Shown: positions 53,226-62,214, numbered from the stretch's first letter. The stretch: 64,000 nucleotides of DNA from Cupriavidus yeoncheonensis (GCF_905397275.1 NZ_CAJPUY010000004.1:124001-188000), one strand, 5' to 3'. Numbers and translations are program-made. The notes: generated by a model from the sequence alone, not told the origin.

Positions 53226-55376
53226 ATGAAATCCAACGACAGACGCAATTTCCTCCGCGCCGCCACCCAGGCCATGGGTGCCACCGCCGCGCTCACCGTG
53301 CTGCCGCCCAGCATCCGCCGCGCGCTCGCCGTGCCCGCCGCGGTAGAAACCGGCACCATCAAGGACGTCAAGCACATCGTCATCCTGATGCAGGAAAACC
53401 GTGCCTTCAATCACTACTTCGGCACCATGAGCGGGGTACGCGGCTTCGGCGACCGTTTCCCGATTCCGCTCGAAAGCGGCAAACCCGTCTGGTACCAGTC
53501 GGACGGCACCAAGGAGATTCCGCCGTTCCACCTGGACAAGCAGACCATGAACGCGCTGCTGATGCCCAGCACGCCGCACTCTTACTCGGATGCGCAGGCG
53601 GCCTGGAACCAGGGCAAGCTCGGCATGTGGCCCAAGTACAAGAAGCCGTACTCGATGGGCTACTACAAGCGGGACGACATCCCTTTCCAGTTCGCGCTGG
53701 CCGAAGCCTTCACGATCTGCGACGCCTACCATTGCTCGATCACCACCGGCACGGATCCCAACCGCATCGTCTTCTTCTCGGGTTCCAACTTCAATCCGGA
53801 CCTGCGTGCGCAAGGCATCAACTCCACCGATACGGACAGCGAGCCGAACAACCTGCGCTGCTGGATCAAGGGCGCGCTGCCGACGCCCGGCTACACCTAT
53901 GCCGGCTCGTCCTTCCGCTGGCCGACGATTCCCGATGTCCTGCAAAAGGCCGGGATCAGCTGGCGCATCTACCAGAATCCGAACGACAACTGGACTGGCG
54001 CAATGCACGGCGGCCTGGCGTTCGACAGTTTCCGCTCGGCCCAGCCAGACTCGCCGATGTACAAGCAGGGCATGAGCCTGTGGACCATCGAGGACCTGCA
54101 GCGCGACGTGAAAAACGACACGCTGCCCGAAGTGGTGTGGGTATTGCCGACGCAGTTGCAGTCCGAGCACCCCGGCGCGCCCTCGAGCCCGCAGCACGGC
54201 GGCAACTTCACCGCACAGGTGCTCAACGCGCTGACCTCGAACCCGGAGGTCTGGAGCAAGACAGTCTTCTTCCAGACCTTCGACGAGAACGACGGCTTGT
54301 TCGATCACATGCCCGCGCCCGCCGTGCCCTCCTACAACCTGGACGGCACGCTTGCAGGCAAGTCCACGCTGCCGCTGGATGGCGAGTATTTCTCCGATCC
54401 GGCGCGCAAGTACCTGCACCCCGAGGACACCATCAGCGGCAACGTGCGCCCGTGGGGGCTGGGACCGCGCGTGCCGATGTACGTGGTATCGCCATGGAGC
54501 AAGGGCGGCTGGGTGAATTCGCAGACGTTCGACCATACCTCGATGGGGCGCTTCCTCGAACAGCGCTTCGGCATCACCATTCCCGGCATCAGCCCATGGC
54601 ACCGCGCCGTCTCTGGCGACCTCACCTCGGCTTTCGACTTCGCCACGCCTAACGACCCGAAGTTCCCGGCGCTGCCGGACACCAGCGACTACGCAACCAT
54701 CGAAGCCCAGCAGAAATCCATGCCGGCGCCGACGCCGCCCTCCACGCCGCAGCCGCTGTTCCAGGAAAGCGGAACCCGTTTCTCGCGCGCCCTGCCCTAC
54801 GAGCTGCACACCAGCGCGCGCGTCGACAGTGGCGGCCGCAGCGTGACGCTGCTGTTCGCCAACAGCGGCGCGCAAGGCGCGGTGTTCCACGTCTACGACA
54901 AGCTGCACCTGGACCGCATTCCGCGGCGCTACACCGTGGAAGCGGACAAGTCCTTGTCGGACGCATGGGATGTCGTCGCGGACAACGGCAAGTACGACCT
55001 GTGGGTGCTCGGACCCAACGGCTTCGTCCGGCACTTCACCGGAACCGTGGCCGGCAGCGGCGCGCAACCGGAGTGCCAGGTCTGCTACGACCTGCAGAAC
55101 GGACAGTTGTACCTGCATATGCGCAACGCCGGCAACGCCGCGTGCACCGTGACGGTAACGGCCAACGCGTACCGCAACGACGGCCCGTGGACGCTGACCG
55201 TCCCCCCGGGCGGCGAGGTCGTGGAACAGCGCTGGTCGCTGGAGAGGAGCGCGCGCTGGTACGACTTCAGCGTCGTGCGCGCGGACGACGCGAGCTACCT
55301 GCGGCGCTTCGCCGGGCGTCTTGAAACCGGCAAGGACAGCGTCAGCGATCCGGCCATGGGCATGCCAGGAGCCTGA
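53226..55376 (+). CDS. Phosphocholine-type phospholipase C, Tat-exported
   Basis: ATG 53226 gives 716 residues. A twin-arginine signal (DRRNFLRAATQAMG) is followed by the phosphoesterase domain: HIVILMQENRAFNHYFGTM, GTDPNRIVFFSGS and TFDENDGLFDH carry the metal and catalytic positions. Two C-terminal beta-domains of the type found in PlcN/PlcH follow (residues about 510-690). These enzymes hydrolyse phosphatidylcholine or sphingomyelin in the periplasm or outside the cell. A reading frame of 949 codons on the opposite strand is only a shadow. Confidence 0.92.
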   Translation: MKSNDRRNFLRAATQAMGATAALTVLPPSIRRALAVPAAVETGTIKDVKHIVILMQENRAFNHYFGTMSGVRGFGDRFPIPLESGKPVWYQSDGTKEIPPFHLDKQTMNALLMPSTPHSYSDAQAAWNQGKLGMWPKYKKPYSMGYYKRDDIPFQFALAEAFTICDAYHCSITTGTDPNRIVFFSGSNFNPDLRAQGINSTDTDSEPNNLRCWIKGALPTPGYTYAGSSFRWPTIPDVLQKAGISWRIYQNPNDNWTGAMHGGLAFDSFRSAQPDSPMYKQGMSLWTIEDLQRDVKNDTLPEVVWVLPTQLQSEHPGAPSSPQHGGNFTAQVLNALTSNPEVWSKTVFFQTFDENDGLFDHMPAPAVPSYNLDGTLAGKSTLPLDGEYFSDPARKYLHPEDTISGNVRPWGLGPRVPMYVVSPWSKGGWVNSQTFDHTSMGRFLEQRFGITIPGISPWHRAVSGDLTSAFDFATPNDPKFPALPDTSDYATIEAQQKSMPAPTPPSTPQPLFQESGTRFSRALPYELHTSARVDSGGRSVTLLFANSGAQGAVFHVYDKLHLDRIPRRYTVEADKSLSDAWDVVADNGKYDLWVLGPNGFVRHFTGTVAGSGAQPECQVCYDLQNGQLYLHMRNAGNAACTVTVTANAYRNDGPWTLTVPPGGEVVEQRWSLERSARWYDFSVVRADDASYLRRFAGRLETGKDSVSDPAMGMPGA

Positions 55377-55412
55377 CCACTGTCCCTGGCGGACGCCTGA
55401 ACGACTGAGCGG

Positions 55413-55436
55413 GTGGCCTGCACGGATGCAGGCCAC
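55413..55436 (+). terminator. Hairpin terminator of the phospholipase gene
   Basis: A perfect 10-bp stem GTGGCCTGCA/TGCAGGCCAC with tetraloop CGGA, 36 bp after the stop. Followed by TTCGCATTCG, a poor T-tract. Confidence 0.6.
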
Positions 55437-55439
55437 TTC

Positions 55440-55779
55440 GCATTCGCCGCCATCGAAGAAGGCGTTGGAAGGCCTGGCAGGGACGTCCAGCGGCGCATCG
55501 GGCCTATATCGAAATGGGCATTGCTTTGGCGTGCGCAGAGGGCTACGCGTAGCGTGCGAAAAGGATATGCCGATTTGCGGGCGTCCAGAAAACGCTGAAA
55601 ACCAGGCGAGACGGTACCGGGCTTTGGCCAGTGCCTGGCAAGAACGAAGAAGGCCGGCCATGAGAGAGTGGACGACCCGAAACACCAATCGTCGCATATG
55701 GCAACGCTTCGCCCTGCCGAAGTTCCCTCCCCTTCGCTTCAAGCCCAACGCGCGACCCAGGCTGGCCGCCAAGATGTCA
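55440..55779. other. Intergenic region without recognisable content
   Basis: 340 bp between the phospholipase terminator and the end of the minus-strand SnoaL-like gene. I see no supported ORF, repeat or promoter. Confidence 0.4.
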
Positions 55780-56106
55780 CTAGTGAATCTCCAGTGAAGC
55801 AATCTTGTTGTTGGTCAAGACGAAGGTATATGTGAGTTGGATAGGACTGCCTGGAAAGCTACCGGCGACCCTAGCTCGCACATGCACGGTTGCGCCATCC
55901 TCCGTGGCGTCTTCGGGCTCAACGGTATAGGCATACTTGCGCCGGGCCTCCATTAGCCATGCCTGGATGGCCTCATGGCCCCGGTGCACCTTGCCTTCAT
56001 CGCGAACGGCAGCTTGCTCGTCCAAACACGATCTCAGCAATGAAGTGTCGCCACCGTTACTCATCTCGAAGAAGGTGGCAATTGAATCAGGCAGTTGGAT
56101 GCTCAT
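55780..56106 (-). CDS. SnoaL/NTF2-like protein
   Basis: ATG 56106 gives 108 residues of the NTF2/SnoaL type: MSIQLPDSIATFFEMSNGGD, then EGKVHRGHEAIQAWLMEARR and a C-terminal sheet (ATVHVRARVAGSFPGSPIQL). Members are small-ligand-binding proteins or isomerases. The specific role is unknown. An in-frame upstream extension to 56193 is not needed. Confidence 0.75.
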   Translation of the reverse strand: MSIQLPDSIATFFEMSNGGDTSLLRSCLDEQAAVRDEGKVHRGHEAIQAWLMEARRKYAYTVEPEDATEDGATVHVRARVAGSFPGSPIQLTYTFVLTNNKIASLEIH

Positions 56107-56369
56107 GCCAGACCCCTTATCGTGGGTTGATAGCTGGATATTCTCGCCACAGACGTACAGTTCATCAAGTAGTGATGCCACCCCCTCAGCCAATCACAGG
56201 CCCATGCTGTCATCCGAATTGCCACGCACGCCGGGAAGCAAGAACTGATTCCATCCGTTTCCGCCCCAATCGCGGGAGGCATCGCCTGGCGCGCCGAACG
56301 CAACCACCTTGGAACCTCGGCATTCACGTCCGCGCAGTCAGGGCGTGTGGTGCGCCGGCGTGCCTGGCG

Positions 56370-56800
56370 CTACGCTCGCTCCCGCCGTAGCACCTGGCCG
56401 GGCCGCGCGCCGCTGGACTTGCCATCGCGCCACACGACGCTGCCGTTGACGAGCACCGTATCAATGCCTATGGCCGGCGCAATCGGCCTGGCGAATGACG
56501 CTCCCTCACCAACGGTTTCGGGATCGAGGACGGTCAAGTCTGCGAAGGCCCCTTCCCGCACGACACCACGGTCGGTGAGCCCGAAATTCCTGGCGGTCAG
56601 TCCGGTCATCTTGTGGATCGCGGTCTCAAGCGAAAACAGGCCCAGGGACCGACCGTAGTGGCCAAGCACACGTGGGAAGCTTCCCCAAAGACGCGAATGC
56701 GGAGATTCGTCGTGCGGCAAGCCGTCCGAGCCGATCATCGTCTGGTCGAAGGACAGTATGCGCTGCACATCCCGGTCATCCATCATGTAGTAGACAGTCC
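56370..56800 (-). pseudogene. C-terminal fragment of an N-acyl-D-amino-acid deacylase (amidohydrolase)
   Basis: About 140 residues beginning TVYYMMDDRDVQRILSFDQT, then MIGSDGLPHDESPHSRLWGS. A composite-domain end follows (AFADLTVLDPETV, then NGSVVWRDGKSSGARPGQVL). This is the last quarter of a D-aminoacylase of about 480 residues, with the GSDG metal site retained. Homology stops near 56800 where an unrelated glycosyltransferase fragment begins on the other strand. Confidence 0.75.
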
Positions 56801-56805
56801 CGCCT

Positions 56806-57175
56806 GCCTTGCGGCACCAACCTGGGCGCCGCGGGCCGCAACCTGGGCGCCGAGTGTGCGCCCACGCCGTACGTGGCCTTCTGCGACGACGATTGCTGGT
56901 GGCAGGCCGGCGCGCTGACCGCCCGCATCCTGGTTGGCGAGACCGAGCGCGAGGATCCGACCAGTACCGCGATGTCGCACAGCCCCCTGCCCTCCGCCGG
57001 CCTGCGCGGACGCATGATCCTTGGTGTGATGACGGGCGCCACCGCCTTCCGTACCGCCGCCTACCTGGAGGCCGGCGGCTACGATTCGCGGCTCTTTATC
57101 GGCGGCGAAGAAACCCTGCTCTCGCTGCGACTGGCCGCGCTGGGCTGGGCGCTGGTCTACGCACCGGAACTCTAG
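56806..57175 (+). pseudogene. Glycosyltransferase family 2 fragment with internal deletion
   Basis: The frame reads TNLGAAGRNLGAECAPTPYV then AFCDDDCWWQAGALTARILV, and later MTGATAFRTAAYLEAGGYDS and FIGGEETLLSLRLAALGWAL. These are GT2 blocks, but the stretch between the DDD motif and GETE is shorter than expected, as if an in-frame deletion joined GALT to ARIL. There is no start and the C-terminus is cut at VYAPEL, where the stop overlaps the stop of the ABC fragment. Confidence 0.7.
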
Positions 57176-57460
57176 TTCGCGCTGCTGCTGTTGCAGCCGC
57201 CACATTTGCGCATAGACGCCGCCGCGCGCGAGCAATCCCTCGTGCGTGCCGGCTTCGCGCCTTCCCTGCCATAGGCAATGTTGTAGGCGATGGTGTCATT
57301 GAACAGGATGGTGTCCTGCGGAACAATGCCGACCACCTCGCGCAGGCTGCGCTGCGTGACCAGGCGCAGGTCCTGTCCGTCGATCAGGATGCGGCCCGAA
57401 TCGGGCTGGTAGAGCCGGAACAGCAGCCGCGCCAGTGTCGCGTCGAACGTGTCGTCGAAC
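57172..57460 (-). pseudogene. ATM1-type ABC exporter fragment, internally deleted
   Basis: Reading leftward: [20 protein letters not shown], then [20 protein letters not shown] and [13 protein letters not shown]. After a frameshift comes [20 protein letters not shown] and a stop. The Walker A start, the signature, Walker B and all membrane helices are missing. The C-terminus matches heavy-metal/ATM1-type exporters. It is plainly non-functional. Confidence 0.75.
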
Positions 57461-57708
57461 GTGTCGTTGTCGCAGCACCATAGCGGGCCCTCCGACTTCG
57501 CCTAGGCGATCCTGGTCTGTGGGTCCCTTGCCCGCGGCGATGCACCGGCACGTGATATCGCGGTCGACACCATGCCGCGCAGGTGGCCGCCGGCGCACGC
57601 CGGGAGCGTGGCGACACTGAGGTCATCCATGAGCCTGGCCGCCTCCTCGAGGGTGCAGTGGGGCGTGAACGTACTGGGGATCGGCTGGACCTGGGTGGAA
57701 TCATTCAT
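57440..57708 (-). pseudogene. CBS-domain protein remnant with frameshifts
   Basis: From ATG 57708: STFTPHCTLEEAARLMDDLS, then LPACAGGHLRGMVS. A one-base shift near 57570 gives VDRDITCRCIAAGKGP, and a further shift gives [15 protein letters not shown]. These are CBS blocks (GMVTDRDI-type turn). An in-frame TAG lies between the last two. The sequence then runs straight into the ABC fragment at a duplicated GTCGAACGTGTC. Confidence 0.7.
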
Positions 57709-57732
57709 GGATTTGCTCCTTTGAACGATCGC

Positions 57733-57985
57733 TTAGCTGACAGTAATGGCCCGCGGACGCGAGGTCTCGCGATTGCCGACGCTGACCGACAGGCAGCCGT
57801 TGGCATAGCGCGCCTGTACCTTGTCAGGGTCGGCCGACTGAGGCATCCCACGGCGGAAGCTCCCCGAGAAACGCCCTTTCGCGTAGGCGCGCGCTTCGGC
57901 ATCGCCTTCCGGCAGAGCCGCGGAGCGCTCACCGCTGATGGTGAGCAGCCCCTTGTCGATCGACACGTCAATCCGGTCCGCGCCG
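57733..57985 (-). pseudogene. Hsp20/alpha-crystallin fragment
   Basis: DRIDVSIDKGLLTISGERSA, then GRFSGSFRRGMPQSADPDKV and ARYANGCLSVSVGNRE are the C-terminal two thirds of an alpha-crystallin domain. The N-terminal arm and first strands are missing, so either it initiates at the internal ATG at 57966 as a stub or it is dead. The family usually has about 140 residues, against about 77 here. Confidence 0.7.
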
Positions 57986-58126
57986 AGGCTTCATCATCTA
58001 CATTAGACGGCGCCGCGATCAATCTCGGCTGAATGTTGGCCATCCGGCATACTGGCCTGGCTTCAGAATGGTCTCATTTTGGACGAGATCGCACCGGCGC
58101 GTGCCGACAGCTACGAATAAGCAGCC

Positions 58127-58155
58127 CATGCGTCCGGCGATATGCCGGACGCATG
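58127..58155. repeat. Perfect 12-bp stem-loop
   Basis: CATGCGTCCGGC (58127-58138) pairs with GCCGGACGCATG (58144-58155) around a 5-nt loop. There is no T-tract on either strand. It lies between the Hsp20 fragment and the PRC-barrel gene, so it may be a terminator, an mRNA-stabilising stem or a dispersed repeat unit. Confidence 0.6.
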
Positions 58156-58328
58156 TCCGTTCAGCCTGTGATGCCGCTTCCGGGCGTCATTACCGATTCT
58201 TGTACTTTCTTCCGCGCATGGCGAGATGGGGCATCCCCGCGCGCCGCATCGCAGCGCCGGCAGGGATGCGATGAAAGTGGGCATGCGAGTTGCTCTACGA
58301 GTGAACCTGCAACCGTTCGGAGACTGCT

Positions 58329-58760
58329 ATGGATCCCAATCTCACCTCGAACCAGGGCGCTGCAATCGTGGGCAGCGGCGTCGGCGAAGGCCCCGGCCCG
58401 GAAGTCATGGCGGCCTCCAGCCTGGACGACACCAAGGTCTATTCGTCCGACGACAAGCACGTCGGCGAAATCAAGGAGATCATGATCGACGTCCCGCGTG
58501 GCCGCGTGGCCTACGCGGTCCTCACTACCGGCGGGTTCCTCGGCATGGGCGATACGCTGCATGCGATTCCTTGGAGCGCGCTGGTCATGGACACGGACTC
58601 GAAATGCTTCCGACTGGGCCTTACCGCCGACCGCATCAAGAACGCGCCGGGCTTCAACAAGGACAGCTGGCCCAGCATGGCGGATTCGCAATGGGGAACC
58701 GAAGTGCATCGCTACTATGAGCGCGAGCCGTACTGGGTTGGCAATACACCGTACCTGTGA
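58329..58760 (+). CDS. PRC-barrel domain protein
   Basis: 143 residues, no signal. The PRC-barrel core occupies residues about 28-105 (SSLDDTKVYSSDDKHVGEIK; IDVPRGRVAYAVLTTGGFLG; HAIPWSALVMD). A Trp/Tyr-rich tail ends WVGNTPYL. These proteins are widespread in soil proteobacteria and linked to stress responses, with no enzymatic role known. It appears intact amid decaying genes. Confidence 0.85.
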   Translation: MDPNLTSNQGAAIVGSGVGEGPGPEVMAASSLDDTKVYSSDDKHVGEIKEIMIDVPRGRVAYAVLTTGGFLGMGDTLHAIPWSALVMDTDSKCFRLGLTADRIKNAPGFNKDSWPSMADSQWGTEVHRYYEREPYWVGNTPYL

Positions 58761-58775
58761 ACCCTGACGCCGGAA

Positions 58776-58797
58776 CGCCGGGCGACCCCGCCCGGCG
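58776..58797 (+). terminator. GC-only hairpin after the PRC-barrel gene
   Basis: An 8-bp stem CGCCGGGC/GCCCGGCG with a 6-nt loop, 16 bp past the stop. No T-tract, so termination is tentative. Confidence 0.45.
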
Positions 58798-59221
58798 CCG
58801 CATCCGCGGCGTGAAGTCCTGGTGGTGAGACTTGAAAATCGGCATCGCCACGACATGCGTCGCGCGCGACCGCGCACGCCAGGCCCGGCGGCATGAAGCC
58901 CGCCACCCGTGAGCAGAGCGCGACTCAGGTTCCCTAGCGCAGATAGCCTTGCCGCCGTATTGAAAGGAAGCGCCCAGTTCAAGGAGTAATGAAGAATAGA
59001 ACCCCGACTGCTCGGGTGTCGGTGGCATCTGCATGGCAACAATGCTTCGCCACTCGACGCCCTTCTCTTCGTCATGCTCAGGTGGATGGCGGCGCAGGAA
59101 TTTCTAATCCACCGCCGGCTCAGCCCGCCCTTTCCCTTGCGATCGTGAGCGCCGTAACGCACCGCGCTGCTCCCACAGTGAAACTCGGCCACGACGCAGT
59201 CTATCGGCCGCGCTCCTGCCC
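58798..59221. other. Intergenic region without recognisable content
   Basis: 424 bp between the PRC-barrel hairpin and the end of madM. No supported gene, repeat or promoter was seen. An ATG-led frame near 58990 is not credible. Confidence 0.4.
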
Positions 59222-60004
59222 TCAGCCGCCCACCAGCGCTTTGGTGGCCAGGTACAGCACCGAGGGCCCGAGCAGGCAACCCAGGCCAGTGTGGAACGTG
59301 GCCACCAGCGCGCCATAGGGCACCAGCCGGCGATCCGTGGCCGCCAGCCCGGCTGACACGCCGCTGACCGTGCCCGCCAGCCCGCCGAACACCATCGCCG
59401 CGCGCGGGTTGTTCAGGCCGAGGAAGCCGGCCGCGAACGGCGTGCCGACCATCACGATGATGGCCTTGATGAGGCCCGTGGCAATCGACAGGGCAATCAC
59501 GTCGGAGCTGGCGCCCAGCGCCGCGCCAGTCACGGGGCCGACGATATAGGTCACCGCGCCGGCGCCGATGGTCGTCATGCTGATGGCGTCGCTGTAGCCG
59601 AACGCCCGCGCCACCAGCGCGCCGACGACAAACGGCACCACGGTCCCCAGCAACAGCGACACGGCACCCACCATGCCCGCCTTGCGTGCCTCGCGTACCT
59701 GCACCTCGAAGGCCGTGGCGACAATGGCAAAGTCGCGCAGCATGGCACCGCCCATCAGCCCGACGCCCGAGAACAGCGCGAAGTCGGCCAGCCCTTTTTC
59801 CTTGCCAGTCGCCACGCCGCCGTAATACGCCAGCGCCAGGCCGATCATGATGGCGATGGCCGAAGCATGCAGGCGCCCCTTCGTGAGCCGCTTCGATATC
59901 TGGGAGGCCCCCCACATCACGATACCGACGGTGGCGAATGCCGTCACGAGGCCGTTGTGGAGCAGGACGTTGTCGAACATCGTGGCCGTAGCAGCAATAG
60001 TCAT
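59222..60004 (-). CDS. madM: Malonate transporter subunit MadM
   Basis: 260 residues with about eight membrane helices: LLHNGLVTAFATVGIVMWGA, GGVATGKEKGLADFALFSGV, TTIGAGAVTYIVGPVTGAAL. MadM together with MadL forms the malonate uptake carrier described in Malonomonas. It lies 14 bp after madL. No malonate decarboxylase genes are in the window. Confidence 0.9.
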   Translation of the reverse strand: MTIAATATMFDNVLLHNGLVTAFATVGIVMWGASQISKRLTKGRLHASAIAIMIGLALAYYGGVATGKEKGLADFALFSGVGLMGGAMLRDFAIVATAFEVQVREARKAGMVGAVSLLLGTVVPFVVGALVARAFGYSDAISMTTIGAGAVTYIVGPVTGAALGASSDVIALSIATGLIKAIIVMVGTPFAAGFLGLNNPRAAMVFGGLAGTVSGVSAGLAATDRRLVPYGALVATFHTGLGCLLGPSVLYLATKALVGG

Positions 60005-60018
60005 GGCGATCTCCTGGC

Positions 60019-60411
60019 TTATTCCGAAACCGCTTCGGCCAGCGGTGGCAGGGGCTCGTGGTCGCCGGAGCGGCTGAGCAGCGCAATCAGGCAGGCGCAG
60101 GCCGCCGCCGCAAGGATGGCCGCCAGCAAGGCGACCGGGCCGCCGCGCAGCGCTGCCACCACATTCTGCTGGGCCGCCATCGCCACGACCACGGGGATAT
60201 ACATCGCGCCCCAGAAGCCCACACCGGCTTCCGTCTCCTTCGGCATCAGACCCCGGTCATGCAGGTAGAGCCGCAGGGATATCAGCAGCAGCATGGCGAT
60301 ACCCACGCCGCCGACATTGGACTTGACGCCGATGGCGGCGCCAAGCAGGTCGCCGAGGTACAGGCCGGCCAGATGGCAGATGGCCAGCAAGGCGGTTCCG
60401 TAGATGATCAT
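60019..60411 (-). CDS. madL: Malonate transporter subunit MadL
   Basis: ATG 60411 gives 130 residues with four helices, opening MIIYGTALLAICHLAGLYLG and continuing NVGGVGIAMLLLISLRLYLH. The pair MadL/MadM is diagnostic of the two-component malonate carrier. An in-frame start at 60444 adds only charged residues. Confidence 0.9.
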   Translation of the reverse strand: MIIYGTALLAICHLAGLYLGDLLGAAIGVKSNVGGVGIAMLLLISLRLYLHDRGLMPKETEAGVGFWGAMYIPVVVAMAAQQNVVAALRGGPVALLAAILAAAACACLIALLSRSGDHEPLPPLAEAVSE

Positions 60412-60516
60412 GGTTGTCTCCAGTTGGCGTTTTAGGCACCGCATTGCGCGGGGCCGGCTTTGCAGACAACTCTAGGAATCGCGCTGCCGCGCATCAATCA
60501 ACCAGCGACGCCCGAT

Positions 60517-60533
60517 CGTTACGGTACGGGTAA
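60517..60533. promoter_or_regulatory. Short inverted repeat upstream of madL
   Basis: GTTAC-GGTACGG-GTAAC, about 106 bp before the madL ATG. It is a possible operator, based only on symmetry and position. Confidence 0.3.
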
Positions 60534-60586
60534 CTTTCCCTGGTTGGGCTGAACCCGTGCGCGGGCACTGAAGGAGACAGCCGTAT

Positions 60587-60800
60587 CGCTACCTGTTCCC
60601 GTCGGCCATGCTCTAGATCGCTGTCGACGTGTTCAGCACGCAAAGCAGCCTGTTCCAGATCCGGGAAGTCCTGGCCTTTGGCCTGATTGGCGCGTTGCTG
60701 ATGTACCTGCAGTTCTCGGTGGCGCCGATCCTGCTCGGCTTCGTGCTCGGGCCGATGGTCGAGGAAGGAGACGCGAGGCCCCGGAAGGCCATGGTCTTCC
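60587..60800 (+). pseudogene. C-terminal TctA permease fragment with an in-frame stop
   Basis: The frame reads RYLFPSAML, TAG (60614-60616), then IAVDVFSTQSSLFQIREVLA, FGLIGALLMYLQFSVAPILL and GFVLGPMVEEG. This is the final part of the large membrane subunit of a tripartite tricarboxylate transporter. The upstream 400 or so residues and the TctB and TctC genes are absent. Confidence 0.7.
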
Positions 60801-60861
60801 GGGGCTTCGCATTGGTGGGCGCCTCAGAAACAAGTGCAGCCCGGGATGTATCCGGGCAGGG

Positions 60862-61905
60862 CTATGCCCTGTTGTCAGGGGAAGGTTCCGTCTGCCGGCG
60901 CACGGTGCCGCTTGCGGCCCGGCTCTCTTTCGGGCTGCAGCCGAATTGCGTGTGATACCAGCGCGAGAATCCGCTTGGTGCGGAAAAGCCCAGGAGGGTC
61001 GCCACTTCCGTCAACGGGCGGTCGCTCTCCATGACATGGCGCGTCGCGAGTTCCGTGCGGATGTCGTTGACGATCGACGAGAAGCTCTGCCCCTGTTCCG
61101 CCAGCCGGCGCTGGACCGTGCGGCACACCACGCCCAGGTGTTCGGCCACCTGTTCGACGCTGCAGCGCCCACTAGGCAACAGCAAAGGGATCGTGCGCCG
61201 CACGTCCTCAAGCATGGTCGCCTGCTGCGCCACGGGAGATTCGTCTACCAGCCGCTGCGCGTAGCGCGCCATGGCCGGATCGGCCCACGGGTTGCGGGCA
61301 TCCAGATCGGCCTTCGCGCAGATGATGCCGTTGAAGTCACAATCGAACTGGACGTAGGGGCCAAAAAAACGTTGGTGCGCACTAAGGTCGCGCGGCGCCG
61401 AGTGCTCGAAGCAGACGCGTTGCGGCTGCCAGTCGGGCTTGATGAGCTGGCGTATCAACCGCACCATGACCCCTAGCGCCAGTTCCACCCGTTGGCGAGT
61501 CGGCTGATGCGCATTGCCGGCGATCAGCGCCTCGCGGATGATGACGAGTTCGCCGCACTCCTCGACCGCCAGCGACTGCGAGCCGTTGAGCATCGGCTGG
61601 TAGCGCATCAGCATGCCAAGCGAGTCGCGCAGCGTCGCCTGGTCCCGGATCAGCATGCCTACCGCGCCGAGATTGGACAGCAGGCGAGACTCGGCCATGC
61701 ACAACCCGAAGCTCTCGTTGCCCGACATGGTGGCGGAGGCATGGAGCAGGCGTCCGAAGCGCTCGACCGGAATCATCAGGTCGGGCTCGTGAAGTACGCT
61801 CGGACTGATCCCCGCGTCAAACAGCATCCGCACCGGATTCAGCCCGGCGGCACGAGCAACCTCGCTGTAATTGGTGAGGGCCGCAGCGCGGACAAGTAAT
61901 GACAT
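60862..61905 (-). CDS. AraC-family transcriptional regulator (OruR/ArgR-like domain layout)
   Basis: 347 residues from ATG 61905. The N-terminal Arabinose_bd-type domain (residues about 10-200: NYSEVARAAGLNPVRMLFDA; NESFGLCMAESRLLSNLG) is followed by an AraC HTH pair at the C-terminus (SVEQVAEHLGVVCRTVQRRL; PLTEVATLLGFSAPSGFSRW). It is divergent from the TauD-type dioxygenase gene at 62215, its likely target. The start at 61935 is an alternative. Confidence 0.85.
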   Translation of the reverse strand: MSLLVRAAALTNYSEVARAAGLNPVRMLFDAGISPSVLHEPDLMIPVERFGRLLHASATMSGNESFGLCMAESRLLSNLGAVGMLIRDQATLRDSLGMLMRYQPMLNGSQSLAVEECGELVIIREALIAGNAHQPTRQRVELALGVMVRLIRQLIKPDWQPQRVCFEHSAPRDLSAHQRFFGPYVQFDCDFNGIICAKADLDARNPWADPAMARYAQRLVDESPVAQQATMLEDVRRTIPLLLPSGRCSVEQVAEHLGVVCRTVQRRLAEQGQSFSSIVNDIRTELATRHVMESDRPLTEVATLLGFSAPSGFSRWYHTQFGCSPKESRAASGTVRRQTEPSPDNRA

Positions 61906-62214
61906 CTGGAGCGACGCAGAAAATTGACAGCCCATGATAGATGCCTGTCACGCATTGTCAAGCGAGGATAACCCGTGACGCTCACTCTCCAGTACGCGCG
62001 GCAACGCGCGCCTCAATCTGCGCTGAATCCGTCACCCCGTGGTGATCCAGTGCTTTCCGCGTCAGCGAGATGGCTGTCGCAAAAAGCCAAGCTCAAGGCG
62101 TACAAGGCAAAGCGGAAAGTGTCGCCAGGCGGGATGATCCTGGAGTGCTTATCGAGAATCGGTCGAACGTGATGCAACCATCATTGCATTCACCTGAACT
62201 GTAGGAGACAGAAT

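Noticed and set aside
52953..55802. 949-codon open frame on the minus strand
   Set aside because: It lies wholly over the phospholipase C and lipoprotein genes. The product is Arg/Gly/Val-rich with no domain, as expected of an antisense shadow in high-GC DNA.
61975..62172. 65-codon frame between the AraC regulator and the dioxygenase
   Set aside because: It has no Shine-Dalgarno and no recognisable domain, and it occupies the expected divergent promoter region.
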